Source: JAPUDS01 sp039812985 (GTDB taxonomy: Bacteria > Patescibacteriota > Saccharimonadia > Saccharimonadales > Saccharimonadaceae). From it: DNA of 9,882 nt. The notes below the pieces were generated by a model, which saw only the letters and a program-made list of their open reading frames with translations, was not told the DNA's origin and did not search any database. Both the position numbers and the translations under genes were made by a program. The stretch covers positions 1-9,882 of the forward strand of contig JBDHUL010000033.1 of assembly GCA_039812985.1 (NCBI GenBank), in the 5' to 3' direction. Positions 1 to 6,694 of this stretch are shown piece after piece (the first letter of the stretch is position 1; each line of letters starts with the position of its first letter).

Positions 1-1
1 G

Positions 2-238
2 CGGTCGCTGGGAGTGATATATCAGAATGGTAAACCAATTGTGAGAAAAGTGCCGCCCGAACTGGTTGACGATATTCCTGATAGCGTTACGATACCAGAC
101 GGCCGAGAGGTTTGGTTTAGGGTTCCTGTGGGGTACGATGAACAGCGGAAGGCATCAACGAAGAGGACGAGAGGATTTCGTGACGTTACTGGCGCACGGG
201 CAAGATCGCTGCTACAACAAGCATGGTCACTGGTATAG
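2..238 (+). CDS. 3' end of an unrecognised protein, 5' truncated by window edge
   Basis: The frame is open from the first bases of the window to the TAG at 236-238, so this is probably the C-terminal part (about 78 residues) of a gene that begins upstream. A GTG at 14 has no clear Shine-Dalgarno sequence within what is visible, so it is not preferred as the start. The readable part holds a valine- and proline-rich segment (VRKVPPELVDDIPDSVTIP), then a basic stretch (EQRKASTKRTRGFR). I recognise no family, signal peptide or membrane segment. After about position 150 the +1 frame, which ends with TAG at 255-257, reads at least as plausibly (it contains aromatic and His residues such as CYNKHGHWYREYSVV). 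A frameshift or a different true end is therefore possible. Function unknown. Confidence 0.4.
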   Translation, partial: RSLGVIYQNGKPIVRKVPPELVDDIPDSVTIPDGREVWFRVPVGYDEQRKASTKRTRGFRDVTGARARSLLQQAWSLV

Positions 239-277
239 GGAATACTCTGTTGTATAGGCCAAAGCGTGTCGAGGCGG

Positions 278-283
278 TATAAT
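278..283 (+). promoter_or_regulatory. -10 box TATAAT of the gdhA operon
   Basis: A perfect TATAAT hexamer lies 29 nt before the gdhA start codon in the only gap between the upstream gene and the five-gene operon. No good -35 hexamer sits 16-18 nt upstream; TTGTAT at 250-255 is too far away. A transcript starting about 7 nt downstream would have a leader of roughly 23 nt carrying the Shine-Dalgarno sequence, unlike the leaderless-type genes elsewhere in the window. Confidence 0.6.
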
Positions 284-298
284 ACGTACTATCTAAGC

Positions 299-304
299 GG
301 AGGT
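299..304 (+). promoter_or_regulatory. Shine-Dalgarno sequence GGAGGT of gdhA
   Basis: A strong GGAGGT lies 8 nt before the ATG at 313 and fixes that codon as the gdhA start. Confidence 0.75.
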
Positions 305-312
305 AGTGCGCG

Positions 313-1515
313 ATGAATATGCTGGAAAGTGCTGAGGCGATGATACGGCGGGCGGCCAAGCATGTTGGGTTGGCACCGGCCGAGACCGACGATGTGCTAG
401 AACCGATGTATGAACACCACTTTGAGATTACCGTGAATGGGGTGACGCACCAGGCATACCGTGTACAGCACAACAATGCTCGTGGCCCGTTCAAGGGAGG
501 GGTGCGGTTTCATCCGCATGTTGACAAGAATGAGGTGCGGGCGCTGGCGACTCTCATGAGCCTCAAATGCGCTGCCGTCGATATACCACTCGGCGGAGGT
601 AAGGGCGGCGTGGCCTTTGACCCGCGCCTCTACGACGACGCGCATGTCGAGGCTGTCTCGCGGCAGTTTGTCCGCGGACTCAAAGATGTTATAGGCCCCG
701 AGGTCGATGTGCCAGCGCCGGATGTCAACACTGACGACCGTATCATTGGTTGGATGGTCGATGAGTATGAAAAACTGACCGGCGACACCAGCCGAGCGAG
801 TTTTACCGGCAAAAGCATCGACCAGGGTGGTAGCGAAGGCCGGGCCGAAGCAACTGGACGCGGCGGAGTTATAGCGCTCCGTGAATATTGCCGAGCAGAG
901 GACATCGATACTGAGAATCTTACTGTTGCCGTACAAGGGGTAGGAAATGTTGGGTTCTATTTTGCACAGATTGCCCAGGAAGAATTGGGTGTGCGCGTGG
1001 TGGCGGTAGCAAACTCACGTCAGATGGTGGAAAACCGCGAGGGACTTGAATTTCGCGGACTGACGTTTTCGAAAGACGCTCTCGCCAGCATAGAAGGCAG
1101 TATATTGCCGAGCGATGACATACTGGGCGTAAAGGCCGATGTTCTCGTGTTTGCGGCGCTCGGCGAAGTGGTGCACGCCGATAACGAACAACTCATACAG
1201 GCCTCGTTGGTGCTTGAACTGGCCAATGGACCAGTTGATGACATTGCACTTTCACGCCTAGAGCGGCGCGGCGTCCATGTTATACCGGATGTTGTTGCCA
1301 ATGCCGGAGGGGTGATCGTCAGTTATCTCGAATGGCAGCAAAATAAAACTGGGACGCATTGGCCACTTGAAACCGTCAACAACGAACTCAATACCATACT
1401 GGTACGGGCGATGAAGGACGTGATGCAGCGGGCAGAGCGCGATACCATCCCCATGAAAGAAGCGGCGTTCTGCCTAGCGCTCGAACGGCTCACAAACAGA
1501 GGTGAAAGCACATGA
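313..1515 (+). CDS. gdhA: Glutamate dehydrogenase (Glu/Leu/Phe/Val dehydrogenase family)
   Basis: Predicted cytoplasmic enzyme for reversible oxidative deamination of glutamate to 2-oxoglutarate and ammonia, linking nitrogen and carbon metabolism. The 400 residues are near the usual 410-450. The N-terminal substrate domain carries GPFKGGVRFHP (K61), then K85 and PLGGGKGG (K97), the lysines that bind substrate and act in catalysis in this family, and PAPDVNT with the expected catalytic D137. The C-terminal Rossmann domain starts near 200 with GVGNVG (209-214). At the end of its second strand the aspartate often seen in NAD-dependent members is N234 (VANSR), so cofactor choice is uncertain. Specificity for glutamate rather than leucine, phenylalanine or valine is inferred from overall resemblance. 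It is the first gene of an operon and its stop overlaps the orn start by 4 nt. Confidence 0.9.
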   Translation: MNMLESAEAMIRRAAKHVGLAPAETDDVLEPMYEHHFEITVNGVTHQAYRVQHNNARGPFKGGVRFHPHVDKNEVRALATLMSLKCAAVDIPLGGGKGGVAFDPRLYDDAHVEAVSRQFVRGLKDVIGPEVDVPAPDVNTDDRIIGWMVDEYEKLTGDTSRASFTGKSIDQGGSEGRAEATGRGGVIALREYCRAEDIDTENLTVAVQGVGNVGFYFAQIAQEELGVRVVAVANSRQMVENREGLEFRGLTFSKDALASIEGSILPSDDILGVKADVLVFAALGEVVHADNEQLIQASLVLELANGPVDDIALSRLERRGVHVIPDVVANAGGVIVSYLEWQQNKTGTHWPLETVNNELNTILVRAMKDVMQRAERDTIPMKEAAFCLALERLTNRGEST

Positions 1516-2063
1516 CAAAGCCGGCATTTAAACCCAGTCGTATCCTCTGGATTGACCTCGAGATGACTGGTCTTGATCCGGCAGCAGACCGGATACTTGA
1601 GGTGGCGGCTGTGGTGACGGATTGGAACTTTACAGAAATCGCCACCTATGAGGCTGTGCAGAAAGCCAGTTCAGGGCTTCTGCGAAAGCGTATGGTCGGG
1701 AGTTTTTGGGAGGAACATGCCGCTGTTAAGAACGCTCTTGTTGCTCAAAACGCGACCGGCAAAAGCTGCCGCACAGTTGAAAAGGAGCTACTGGCGTTTA
1801 TCAAGACGCATTTTGGCAACGACAACAAAGTATTGCTGGCTGGTAACTCTATACATCAAGACCGTAAATTTATCGAGAACGAATGGCCTGGTGTCAATGA
1901 GCGGCTGCACTACCGCATGTTGGACGTGAGTGCCTGGAAGGTTGTATTTGAGGGAAAGTTCAAAAAAAGCTTTAAAAAAGCTGAAGCTCATCGAGCCATT
2001 GAGGACATCCGAGGTAGTATCGAGGAGCTGCGCTACTATATGGCAACAGTAAGAAAACCATGA
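1512..2063 (+). CDS. orn: Oligoribonuclease, DEDDh 3'-5' exonuclease
   Basis: Degrades RNA oligonucleotides of 2-5 residues to mononucleotides in the cytoplasm, the last step of mRNA decay; in bacteria with cyclic di-GMP it also clears pGpG. The 183-residue length is typical. All DEDDh catalytic residues are visible: D15 and E17 in WIDLEMTGLDP, D117 in AGNSIHQDRKF, and H160 and D165 in EAHRAIEDIRGSIEELRYY. The segment HYRMLDVSAWK also matches the family. The ATG at 1512 overlaps the gdhA stop (ATGA), and its own stop overlaps the next gene in the same way, which suggests translational coupling. A lysine-rich loop (residues 149-156) is encoded by A-rich repeats. Functional assignment is firm. 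Confidence 0.95.
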   Translation: MTKPAFKPSRILWIDLEMTGLDPAADRILEVAAVVTDWNFTEIATYEAVQKASSGLLRKRMVGSFWEEHAAVKNALVAQNATGKSCRTVEKELLAFIKTHFGNDNKVLLAGNSIHQDRKFIENEWPGVNERLHYRMLDVSAWKVVFEGKFKKSFKKAEAHRAIEDIRGSIEELRYYMATVRKP

Positions 2064-2698
2064 CAAGAGTTATCGTAGCAAAAATAACAACATACATCTT
2101 TCAAGCAGCTTTTTTATTGCTGGCAGGGTATGGGCTATGGCGTGATGCGTCCGATCAATCGGGGTGGCTGGGGTTATTTGGGTTTGGGCTGAGTTTTATG
2201 CCGGTGATTCTGCGGCGTTGGCGGGGCGTGACCCTTCCGCCGAGCTATTGCTTCGCGTATCTGGGATACATACTCCTTAGCCTGGTTCTGGGCGAAGAAT
2301 TCTACCTCTATAATCGTCTCTGGTGGTGGGATGACATGTTGCATATGCTTTCTGGGGTGGCGATAGGGTATGTTGCGCTTTTGCTATTGTCGATACGAAA
2401 TATACGTCTGAATGTACGGAGCCCGCGCTGGTTTTCGCTATTGTTTATGGGGTCTGTCGTACTTGCTAGCGCGGCTCTTTGGGAGATGTTTGAGTTTGCA
2501 GTTGACCAGCTCGCAGGCGGTCATATGCAGTATGGTGTAACAGATACGATGATGGACATGATCAATTCCAGTATAGGAGGGTTGTTACTTACGGCGATCG
2601 TGTATCGCCAGCTCGGACGGGGTCACGGGCCGACGCGACTGTTTAGGATTTTCTATCGGGACAATCCTCAGTTTGAAACAGTGAAAGGAGGCGTATGA
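2060..2698 (+). CDS. DUF2238/YjdF-like integral membrane protein
   Basis: A 212-residue polytopic membrane protein. Hydrophobic segments are visible near residues 8-26, 34-52, 63-78, 94-111, 124-143 and 168-183. The conserved polar motifs recall the DUF2238/YjdF family: WWWDDMLHMLSG (D91, D92, H95), ALWEMFEFAVDQ (E142, E145, D149) and GVTDTMMDMINSSIGG (D162, D166). These acidic and histidine residues fall at helix ends and could form a metal or active site, but I know of no proven biochemical function for the family. The C-terminal tail (about 185-212) is basic and probably cytoplasmic. The start is set by the ATGA overlap with orn, and the stop overlaps the next gene by 4 nt. The envelope-type neighbour just downstream suggests a cell-surface role, which is inference only. 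Confidence 0.7.
   Translation: MTRVIVAKITTYIFQAAFLLLAGYGLWRDASDQSGWLGLFGFGLSFMPVILRRWRGVTLPPSYCFAYLGYILLSLVLGEEFYLYNRLWWWDDMLHMLSGVAIGYVALLLLSIRNIRLNVRSPRWFSLLFMGSVVLASAALWEMFEFAVDQLAGGHMQYGVTDTMMDMINSSIGGLLLTAIVYRQLGRGHGPTRLFRIFYRDNPQFETVKGGV
2685..2691 (+). promoter_or_regulatory. Shine-Dalgarno sequence AAGGAGG before the CapA-like gene
   Basis: AAGGAGG lies inside the end of the upstream membrane-protein gene. It is only 3 nt from the ATG at 2695, which is short. An in-frame ATG at 2722 (residue M10) is too far to use this site. The ATG at 2695 is kept because it overlaps the preceding stop in the operon's repeated ATGA pattern and gives a normal basic N-terminus before the signal anchor. 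Confidence 0.5.
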
Positions 2699-3906
2699 AA
2701 ATAGCACGTAAACAGCATCATATGGGGCGTTGGGTGGTACTAGTTTGTGCGCTAGGGCTAGTGGCTGCCGGAGTAGTCTATGCACTACAGGTATGGCGTC
2801 GTCCGTTGCCGGCGGTGCCAGTTACTACAGTTCCGTCGGCGCCAACGGCGCAGCGGCTTGAGAGTCGAATGCTTGTCATGGGTGACGTATACTGGGGGAG
2901 GTATATCAATGACTGGTCTCAGAAAAGTCCGCTCAAGTTCGCATACCCGTTTTCGCGTTTGAGTGAGTTCCACCGCGACCAGTATGATGCGTGGGTAGCC
3001 GATATGGAATGCCCTATCACGAGTAACCCGAAAGTGAGCTCGGCTGTTGAGGATAGTACGCTACAGTTTGACTGTTCGCCGGACTATCTGCCTGAAGCAA
3101 AGAAATGGTTTACGGCCTTTACGCTTGCAAATAACCATACAGACAACCAGGGGCCGGCTGGTTTTACCGAGACCAAGCAGCATCTTGAGGCGCAGGGAAT
3201 ACAGTACTTTGGTCACTATGACCCCGAAGACCACGCAAATATCTGCGAGGTACTTAGTCTGCCGGCGCGGGTGAATATGAGCGATGGAGCGACAAAGCAG
3301 GGAAAGCTCCCCATGGTGTGGTGCGGCTACCATGGAGTATTCAAAACGCCAACGGCCGAGTCGATAGCGGTTGAAGGAAAGTACAGCTCGTTGTTTAATG
3401 TTGTCGCCATGCCTCATAGCGGCAAAGAATACCAACCTGGCCCCGATGAATTAAAAACAACCCTGTACCGGAGTCTCATAGACGCTGGCGCCGATGTCGT
3501 GCTTGGCGATCACCCGCATTGGGTGCAGAGCAGCGAGGCCTACAAGGGAAAGCTCATCGTCTACAGTATGGGAAATTTTATATTTGACCAGCAGTTCAAT
3601 CTCGAGGTGACTCGTAGCGCACCGGTCGATATGACGGTGAGCGTTGCGGCAAGTGAAGCGCCTGACCTCGACAAGTGGTTGACTCTTGGTGAAACCTGTA
3701 CCGGGTACGCCGATGACTGCTTGGCAAAGGCGACGCAACAGGGGTTGAAAAAATTACCTCTGAGGTACCATTTCGCACTGCGCGGCAGCCGAGATGATGG
3801 TAAACTAGTACATCCGGCGACTGAGGCCGAGCTAGCGAGTATAAAGGAACGGGTCAAATGGGCAGTAACTATTAAGGGCCTTTCCGGAGCCAATAGTGGA
3901 GAATAG
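2695..3906 (+). CDS. Membrane-anchored CapA-family (PGA_cap) protein
   Basis: The 403-residue protein has a basic N-terminus, a signal anchor at about residues 12-31 and a Pro/Ala/Thr-rich linker (37-52), followed by a PGA_cap domain with the calcineurin-like phosphoesterase fold. Family motifs appear in order: MGDVYWGRY (D64), ADMECPIT (E105; most members have N-x-E here), LANNHTDNQGPAGF (N147, H148), HSGKEYQPGP (H241, E245), GADVVLGDHPHWVQ (H273, H275) and VYSMGNFIFDQ. CapA/PgsA relatives take part in poly-gamma-glutamate capsule synthesis, but many PGA_cap proteins have no known substrate and no PgsB/PgsC partners are visible here. A role as an extracytoplasmic metallo-hydrolase is therefore equally possible. 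The C-terminal 80 residues hold two cysteines (C335, C342) that could pair. It abuts the YjbR-like gene directly. Confidence 0.85.
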   Translation: MKIARKQHHMGRWVVLVCALGLVAAGVVYALQVWRRPLPAVPVTTVPSAPTAQRLESRMLVMGDVYWGRYINDWSQKSPLKFAYPFSRLSEFHRDQYDAWVADMECPITSNPKVSSAVEDSTLQFDCSPDYLPEAKKWFTAFTLANNHTDNQGPAGFTETKQHLEAQGIQYFGHYDPEDHANICEVLSLPARVNMSDGATKQGKLPMVWCGYHGVFKTPTAESIAVEGKYSSLFNVVAMPHSGKEYQPGPDELKTTLYRSLIDAGADVVLGDHPHWVQSSEAYKGKLIVYSMGNFIFDQQFNLEVTRSAPVDMTVSVAASEAPDLDKWLTLGETCTGYADDCLAKATQQGLKKLPLRYHFALRGSRDDGKLVHPATEAELASIKERVKWAVTIKGLSGANSGE

Positions 3907-4272
3907 ATGAAGAAGCAAGCAGACATAGAGGCTATGGTACTGGCGATGCCAGACGCGTACAAGGACTATCCATTCGGGGAAAATGTGGCGGTGTATTTTG
4001 TCGGTACAGGGACGGAGAGCGGCGACAAGAACAAACGCCACATGTTTGCGCTCATTGATCAAAAAAGTCTGCCGGTGCGGTTGAGCCTCAAGTGCGACCC
4101 TCAGCTAGCAGAACTGCTGCGCGAAAAGTACGAGTCGGTACTCCCGGGCTATCATCTGAACAAAAAACACTGGAACACCATAGTCTGTAGCGGGCAGCTA
4201 GATGATGACGAACTAAAGGATCTTGTGCGGCATAGTTACGAGCTTGTCGCGCACCCTACTGATTTGAACTAA
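3907..4272 (+). CDS. YjbR/MmcQ-family protein (CyaY-like fold)
   Basis: The 121 residues match the usual size of the YjbR/MmcQ family. Recognisable hallmarks are the N-terminal YPFGENVAVY (21-30), RLSLKCDPQLAELLREKY (58-75), VLPGYHLNKKHWNTI (78-92), where the aromatic, His and Lys residues are conserved, and the C-terminal SYELV (110-114). The family has a frataxin/CyaY-like fold and is often labelled DNA-binding, but its cellular role is not established. The start codon follows the CapA-like stop with no gap (TAG-ATG), and GGAG at 3898-3901 sits 5 nt upstream. It is the last gene of the operon. Its 3' end overlaps the opposing minus-strand gene by 17 nt, so there is no room for an ordinary terminator in between. 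Confidence 0.85.
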   Translation: MKKQADIEAMVLAMPDAYKDYPFGENVAVYFVGTGTESGDKNKRHMFALIDQKSLPVRLSLKCDPQLAELLREKYESVLPGYHLNKKHWNTIVCSGQLDDDELKDLVRHSYELVAHPTDLN

Positions 4273-4825
4273 GATGTTTGTAGTAAAACTGTAGGTGCTC
4301 TCGTATGGTTGATAGAACAGTCCGTTGTGATTTACTGGCGTTATTTGCCGCCGCTCCTGCCAGCTGATATGACGTTTGGAGTCTGTCTTGGAGGGCTTTG
4401 CGCAGGGTGGCGTCGAAAGTATGGTTGGTCCTGGCTGATTTTAACTGGTCAATGATAGACTTGTCATTTTCGGCATTTTTAATGTCGGTGAGTTCTTTTG
4501 ATTCTTTTGGGGCCGGAAGGACACCTTGCAGGGCCTTACTGTCGCCTGCGAGAACAAGGGATAGCTCGGTACTCGTTTTGAGGAGATCTTCATTGCTTGT
4601 ACGGTTATCCGCCTGCTTTGCAAGTGCCGCGAGCGCATCGATACGATAGACGAGACGTTGAGCGTCGTTACCGTTGCCACTGCCGAGCATGTTGGCGACG
4701 ATTCCAATCGTGATAAGTACGCCGAGGACAATAACTGCGATGATACCAATGCGCGCAAAATTTGGTCCTTGGCGGTAGGTATTGTTTTTGTATGAGGGGG
4801 AGAACCCGCGGTACGTTGGATCCAT
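4256..4825 (-). CDS. Single-pass membrane protein of unknown function with helical C-terminal domain
   Basis: I do not recognise this protein. From the ATG at 4825 it has 189 residues. The N-terminus (1-25) is polar and rich in Tyr and Asn (YRGFSPSYKNNTYRQG). One strong membrane helix spans about 26-47 (IGIIAVIVLGVLITIGIVAN). About 140 residues follow that are rich in Ala, Leu, Lys, Asp and Ser and look entirely alpha-helical, probably outside the membrane. The frame stays open up to 5137, but that extension lies over dnaG and is rejected. A TATACT box (4834-4839, minus strand) sits 8 nt before this ATG, so the message would be almost leaderless; there is no Shine-Dalgarno sequence. It is divergent from dnaG. 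Function unknown. Confidence 0.7.
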   Translation of the reverse strand: MDPTYRGFSPSYKNNTYRQGPNFARIGIIAVIVLGVLITIGIVANMLGSGNGNDAQRLVYRIDALAALAKQADNRTSNEDLLKTSTELSLVLAGDSKALQGVLPAPKESKELTDIKNAENDKSIIDQLKSARTNHTFDATLRKALQDRLQTSYQLAGAAANNASKSQRTVLSTIREHLQFYYKHLSSNQ

Positions 4826-4833
4826 ACACAAGC

Positions 4834-4839
4834 AGTATA
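4834..4839 (-). promoter_or_regulatory. -10 box TATACT for the minus-strand membrane protein
   Basis: TATACT read on the minus strand ends 8 nt before the ATG at 4825, and no Shine-Dalgarno sequence lies between. No convincing -35 hexamer was found. If transcription starts about 6-7 nt downstream of the box, the 5' leader is only 1-2 nt. Confidence 0.5.
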
Positions 4840-4939
4840 CAGAAGGAGAGGACAAGAAGAAAGACGTACCGGGCGTGCTTTCTACGGGCACAGCGCAGAT
4901 GCGAGAGCATAAGCACTGGGTGCAATCTGAGGCGAGAGG

Positions 4940-4945
4940 TATACT
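4940..4945 (+). promoter_or_regulatory. -10 box TATACT placing the dnaG transcript start at its ATG
   Basis: TATACT is followed by six bases (AAGGGT) and then the dnaG ATG. A normal start site would fall on or next to the A of the ATG, giving a leaderless dnaG-rpoD mRNA. The AAGGG could look like a ribosome binding site, but it is only 1 nt from the ATG, too close to work as one. No good -35 hexamer is visible. Confidence 0.55.
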
Positions 4946-4951
4946 AAGGGT

Positions 4952-6688
4952 ATGAACAATGACGCGAGGGAGGAGGTACGGAGTCGGCTGGCGATAGAAG
5001 ATGTCGTTGGCGAGTACGTGCAGCTGAAACGAGCGGGAAGAAACTGGAAAGGACTCAGTCCGTTTACCGGAGAAAAAACCGCCAGTTTTTTTGTGAGCCC
5101 GGACAAAAATATCTGGCATGATTTTTCGTCGAACCAAGGTGGTGATGTGTTCAGTTTCATTATGATGGTGGAAGGGCTGGATTTTCGGGGAGCTCTTGAG
5201 GTGTTGGCGCGAAAGGCTGGAGTAGATCTGAGCTTGTATGACACAGGCTCAAACAAACAGTTGTCCGAGAAAAAACGGCGCTTGCATAGTCTCAATGAGC
5301 GCGCGGCAATTTTTTTCCAGCGAAGTATGCTAAAGGACCCGCATGCCCTTGGCTACGTGCGCTCACGCGGACTGGACCGAACGGTTGTTCACGAGTTTCG
5401 TATTGGGTTTGCTCCTGTTGACGCTGGGTTACTCAGCCGTTTTCTTGAACAAAAGGGCTACTCACGGGCTGACTTGAGAGACGCGGGGCTTATAGGGAGC
5501 CGTGGTGGTGATTTGTTTCGTAGTCGGATGATGGTTCCTCTGAGTGACGGCCAGGGACAAGTGGTGGGATTTACTGGAAGGATTGTCGGCGATGTGCCCG
5601 GGGCGCCAAAGTACCTCAATACGCCGCAAACGCTGTTGTATGACAAGAGCCGCCATGTGTTCGGTTTATTTCAGGCAAAACAGGCAATTAGGGCGGTGGA
5701 TTACGCCGTGATTGTTGAAGGTAACTTGGACGTGGTAAGTAGTCATATGGTCGGGGTAAAACAGGTGGTGGCGACAGCTGGAACAGCCATGACCGAACAT
5801 CATCTGAAAGCGCTGAGTCGTCTCACGAACGATATTCGTCTCTGTTTTGACAGCGACAAGGCCGGGGTAGCGGCGACAGAACGGGCCATTGGCCTGGCAC
5901 AGCGAATCGGGGTCGAGCTGAGTATCGTGACGATGCCGGAAGGGTACAAGGACCCGGATGAGCTTATTCAAGCCGACGCAGCGCGGTGGGCGACGATCGT
6001 CGAAACGACGCGTCCAGCACTTGAGTGGGTGATGTTGCAGTATGAGCGTCAGGGTGATATGAGTACGGCGGCCGGCAAGCGTCGCCTTACGACAGAAACG
6101 CTTAAGCTGCTTAAGCTTGTTGATGATCCGGTCGAGCGCGAACATTATTTTGGCCTGCTGAGCGCGAAAACCGGCGCCTCGCTAGGGGCGATTCAGGAGC
6201 GGTTTGCTCAGAAAGACCTCGACGCTGACGAAAAACGCCTCAAACCAGTCAAAGCAGAGATAGAGGTTCTGAAGGACAACATCCAGCAAGACTATCTACT
6301 TGCGCTCATGACCATGGAGGATGGAGCGGTCGATGTCGCAAGAAACCTTGGTGCGGAGTACTTTGACGGGGTAGAACGACAGGCGCTGTATACCTACCTG
6401 CTGGGGCATCGGCCGGCCGATTTGGAACACCGTATCCCCGAAGAGTTGCATGAAATCGAAACGTATGTCAAAATAGTTCTGTTAAAAGCAGAGACGCGTT
6501 ATACGTCTCTGGATGGCCAAGACCGGCTGGTTGAAGCGGTGAGCCTCGTACGACAGTTAAAACGCCAACACAGAACCCTGCAAAAACAACGACTAACAGA
6601 GGCGCTTCGCGATGCGGAAGCGACCCATAACGAGGTCGAGAGCGAACGCCTCAGGACGGCGCTCAACGCCCTCATAAAGGAGAAGTAA
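4952..6688 (+). CDS. dnaG: DNA primase DnaG with zinc-ligand residues replaced
   Basis: Synthesises RNA primers at the replication fork with the DnaB helicase. At 578 residues the length is normal. The N-terminal domain (1-95) aligns along its length with the CHC2 zinc-binding domain: GLSPFTGEKTASFFVSP and NIWHDFSSNQGGDVFSF. The expected Cys-His...Cys-Cys ligands are S36, T39, D57 and S60, so this domain probably binds no zinc. The RNA polymerase core (about 110-370) is intact: GFTGRIVGD, APKYLNTPQT, the Toprim glutamate E256 in VIVEGNLDVV, D300 and D302 in LCFDSDKAG, and DPDEL (334-338). The C-terminal part (about 430-578) is helical and charged, as expected for the helicase-binding domain. 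The ATG at 4952 is chosen because a TATACT box lies 6 nt upstream. It is followed by rpoD, a classic pairing. Confidence 0.95.
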   Translation: MNNDAREEVRSRLAIEDVVGEYVQLKRAGRNWKGLSPFTGEKTASFFVSPDKNIWHDFSSNQGGDVFSFIMMVEGLDFRGALEVLARKAGVDLSLYDTGSNKQLSEKKRRLHSLNERAAIFFQRSMLKDPHALGYVRSRGLDRTVVHEFRIGFAPVDAGLLSRFLEQKGYSRADLRDAGLIGSRGGDLFRSRMMVPLSDGQGQVVGFTGRIVGDVPGAPKYLNTPQTLLYDKSRHVFGLFQAKQAIRAVDYAVIVEGNLDVVSSHMVGVKQVVATAGTAMTEHHLKALSRLTNDIRLCFDSDKAGVAATERAIGLAQRIGVELSIVTMPEGYKDPDELIQADAARWATIVETTRPALEWVMLQYERQGDMSTAAGKRRLTTETLKLLKLVDDPVEREHYFGLLSAKTGASLGAIQERFAQKDLDADEKRLKPVKAEIEVLKDNIQQDYLLALMTMEDGAVDVARNLGAEYFDGVERQALYTYLLGHRPADLEHRIPEELHEIETYVKIVLLKAETRYTSLDGQDRLVEAVSLVRQLKRQHRTLQKQRLTEALRDAEATHNEVESERLRTALNALIKEK

Positions 6689-6694
6689 CGACGA

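Noticed and set aside
397..936. 179-codon open frame on the minus strand inside gdhA
   Set aside because: It lies wholly within a well-conserved gene and resembles no protein family; it is an antisense shadow.
1962..1983. A-rich direct repeat (AAAAAAGCTTT / AAAAAAGCT) in orn
   Set aside because: It encodes the lysine-rich loop of a normal-length oligoribonuclease; no sign of frameshift or regulatory role.
4875..4916. GTGCTT...AAGCAC inverted repeat between the divergent promoters as an operator or riboswitch
   Set aside because: Six matching bases separated by 30 nt are within chance expectation, and no known riboswitch motif is visible.
4826..5137. Upstream extension of the minus-strand membrane protein (about 104 more residues, start at 5137)
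   Set aside because: It overlaps the conserved 5' end of dnaG, its sequence lacks protein-like character, and a TATACT box lies downstream of it just before the ATG at 4825.
5666..6145. 159-codon open frame on the minus strand inside dnaG
   Set aside because: It overlaps the conserved Toprim core, has no promoter or ribosome binding site of note, and its composition is that of an antisense shadow.
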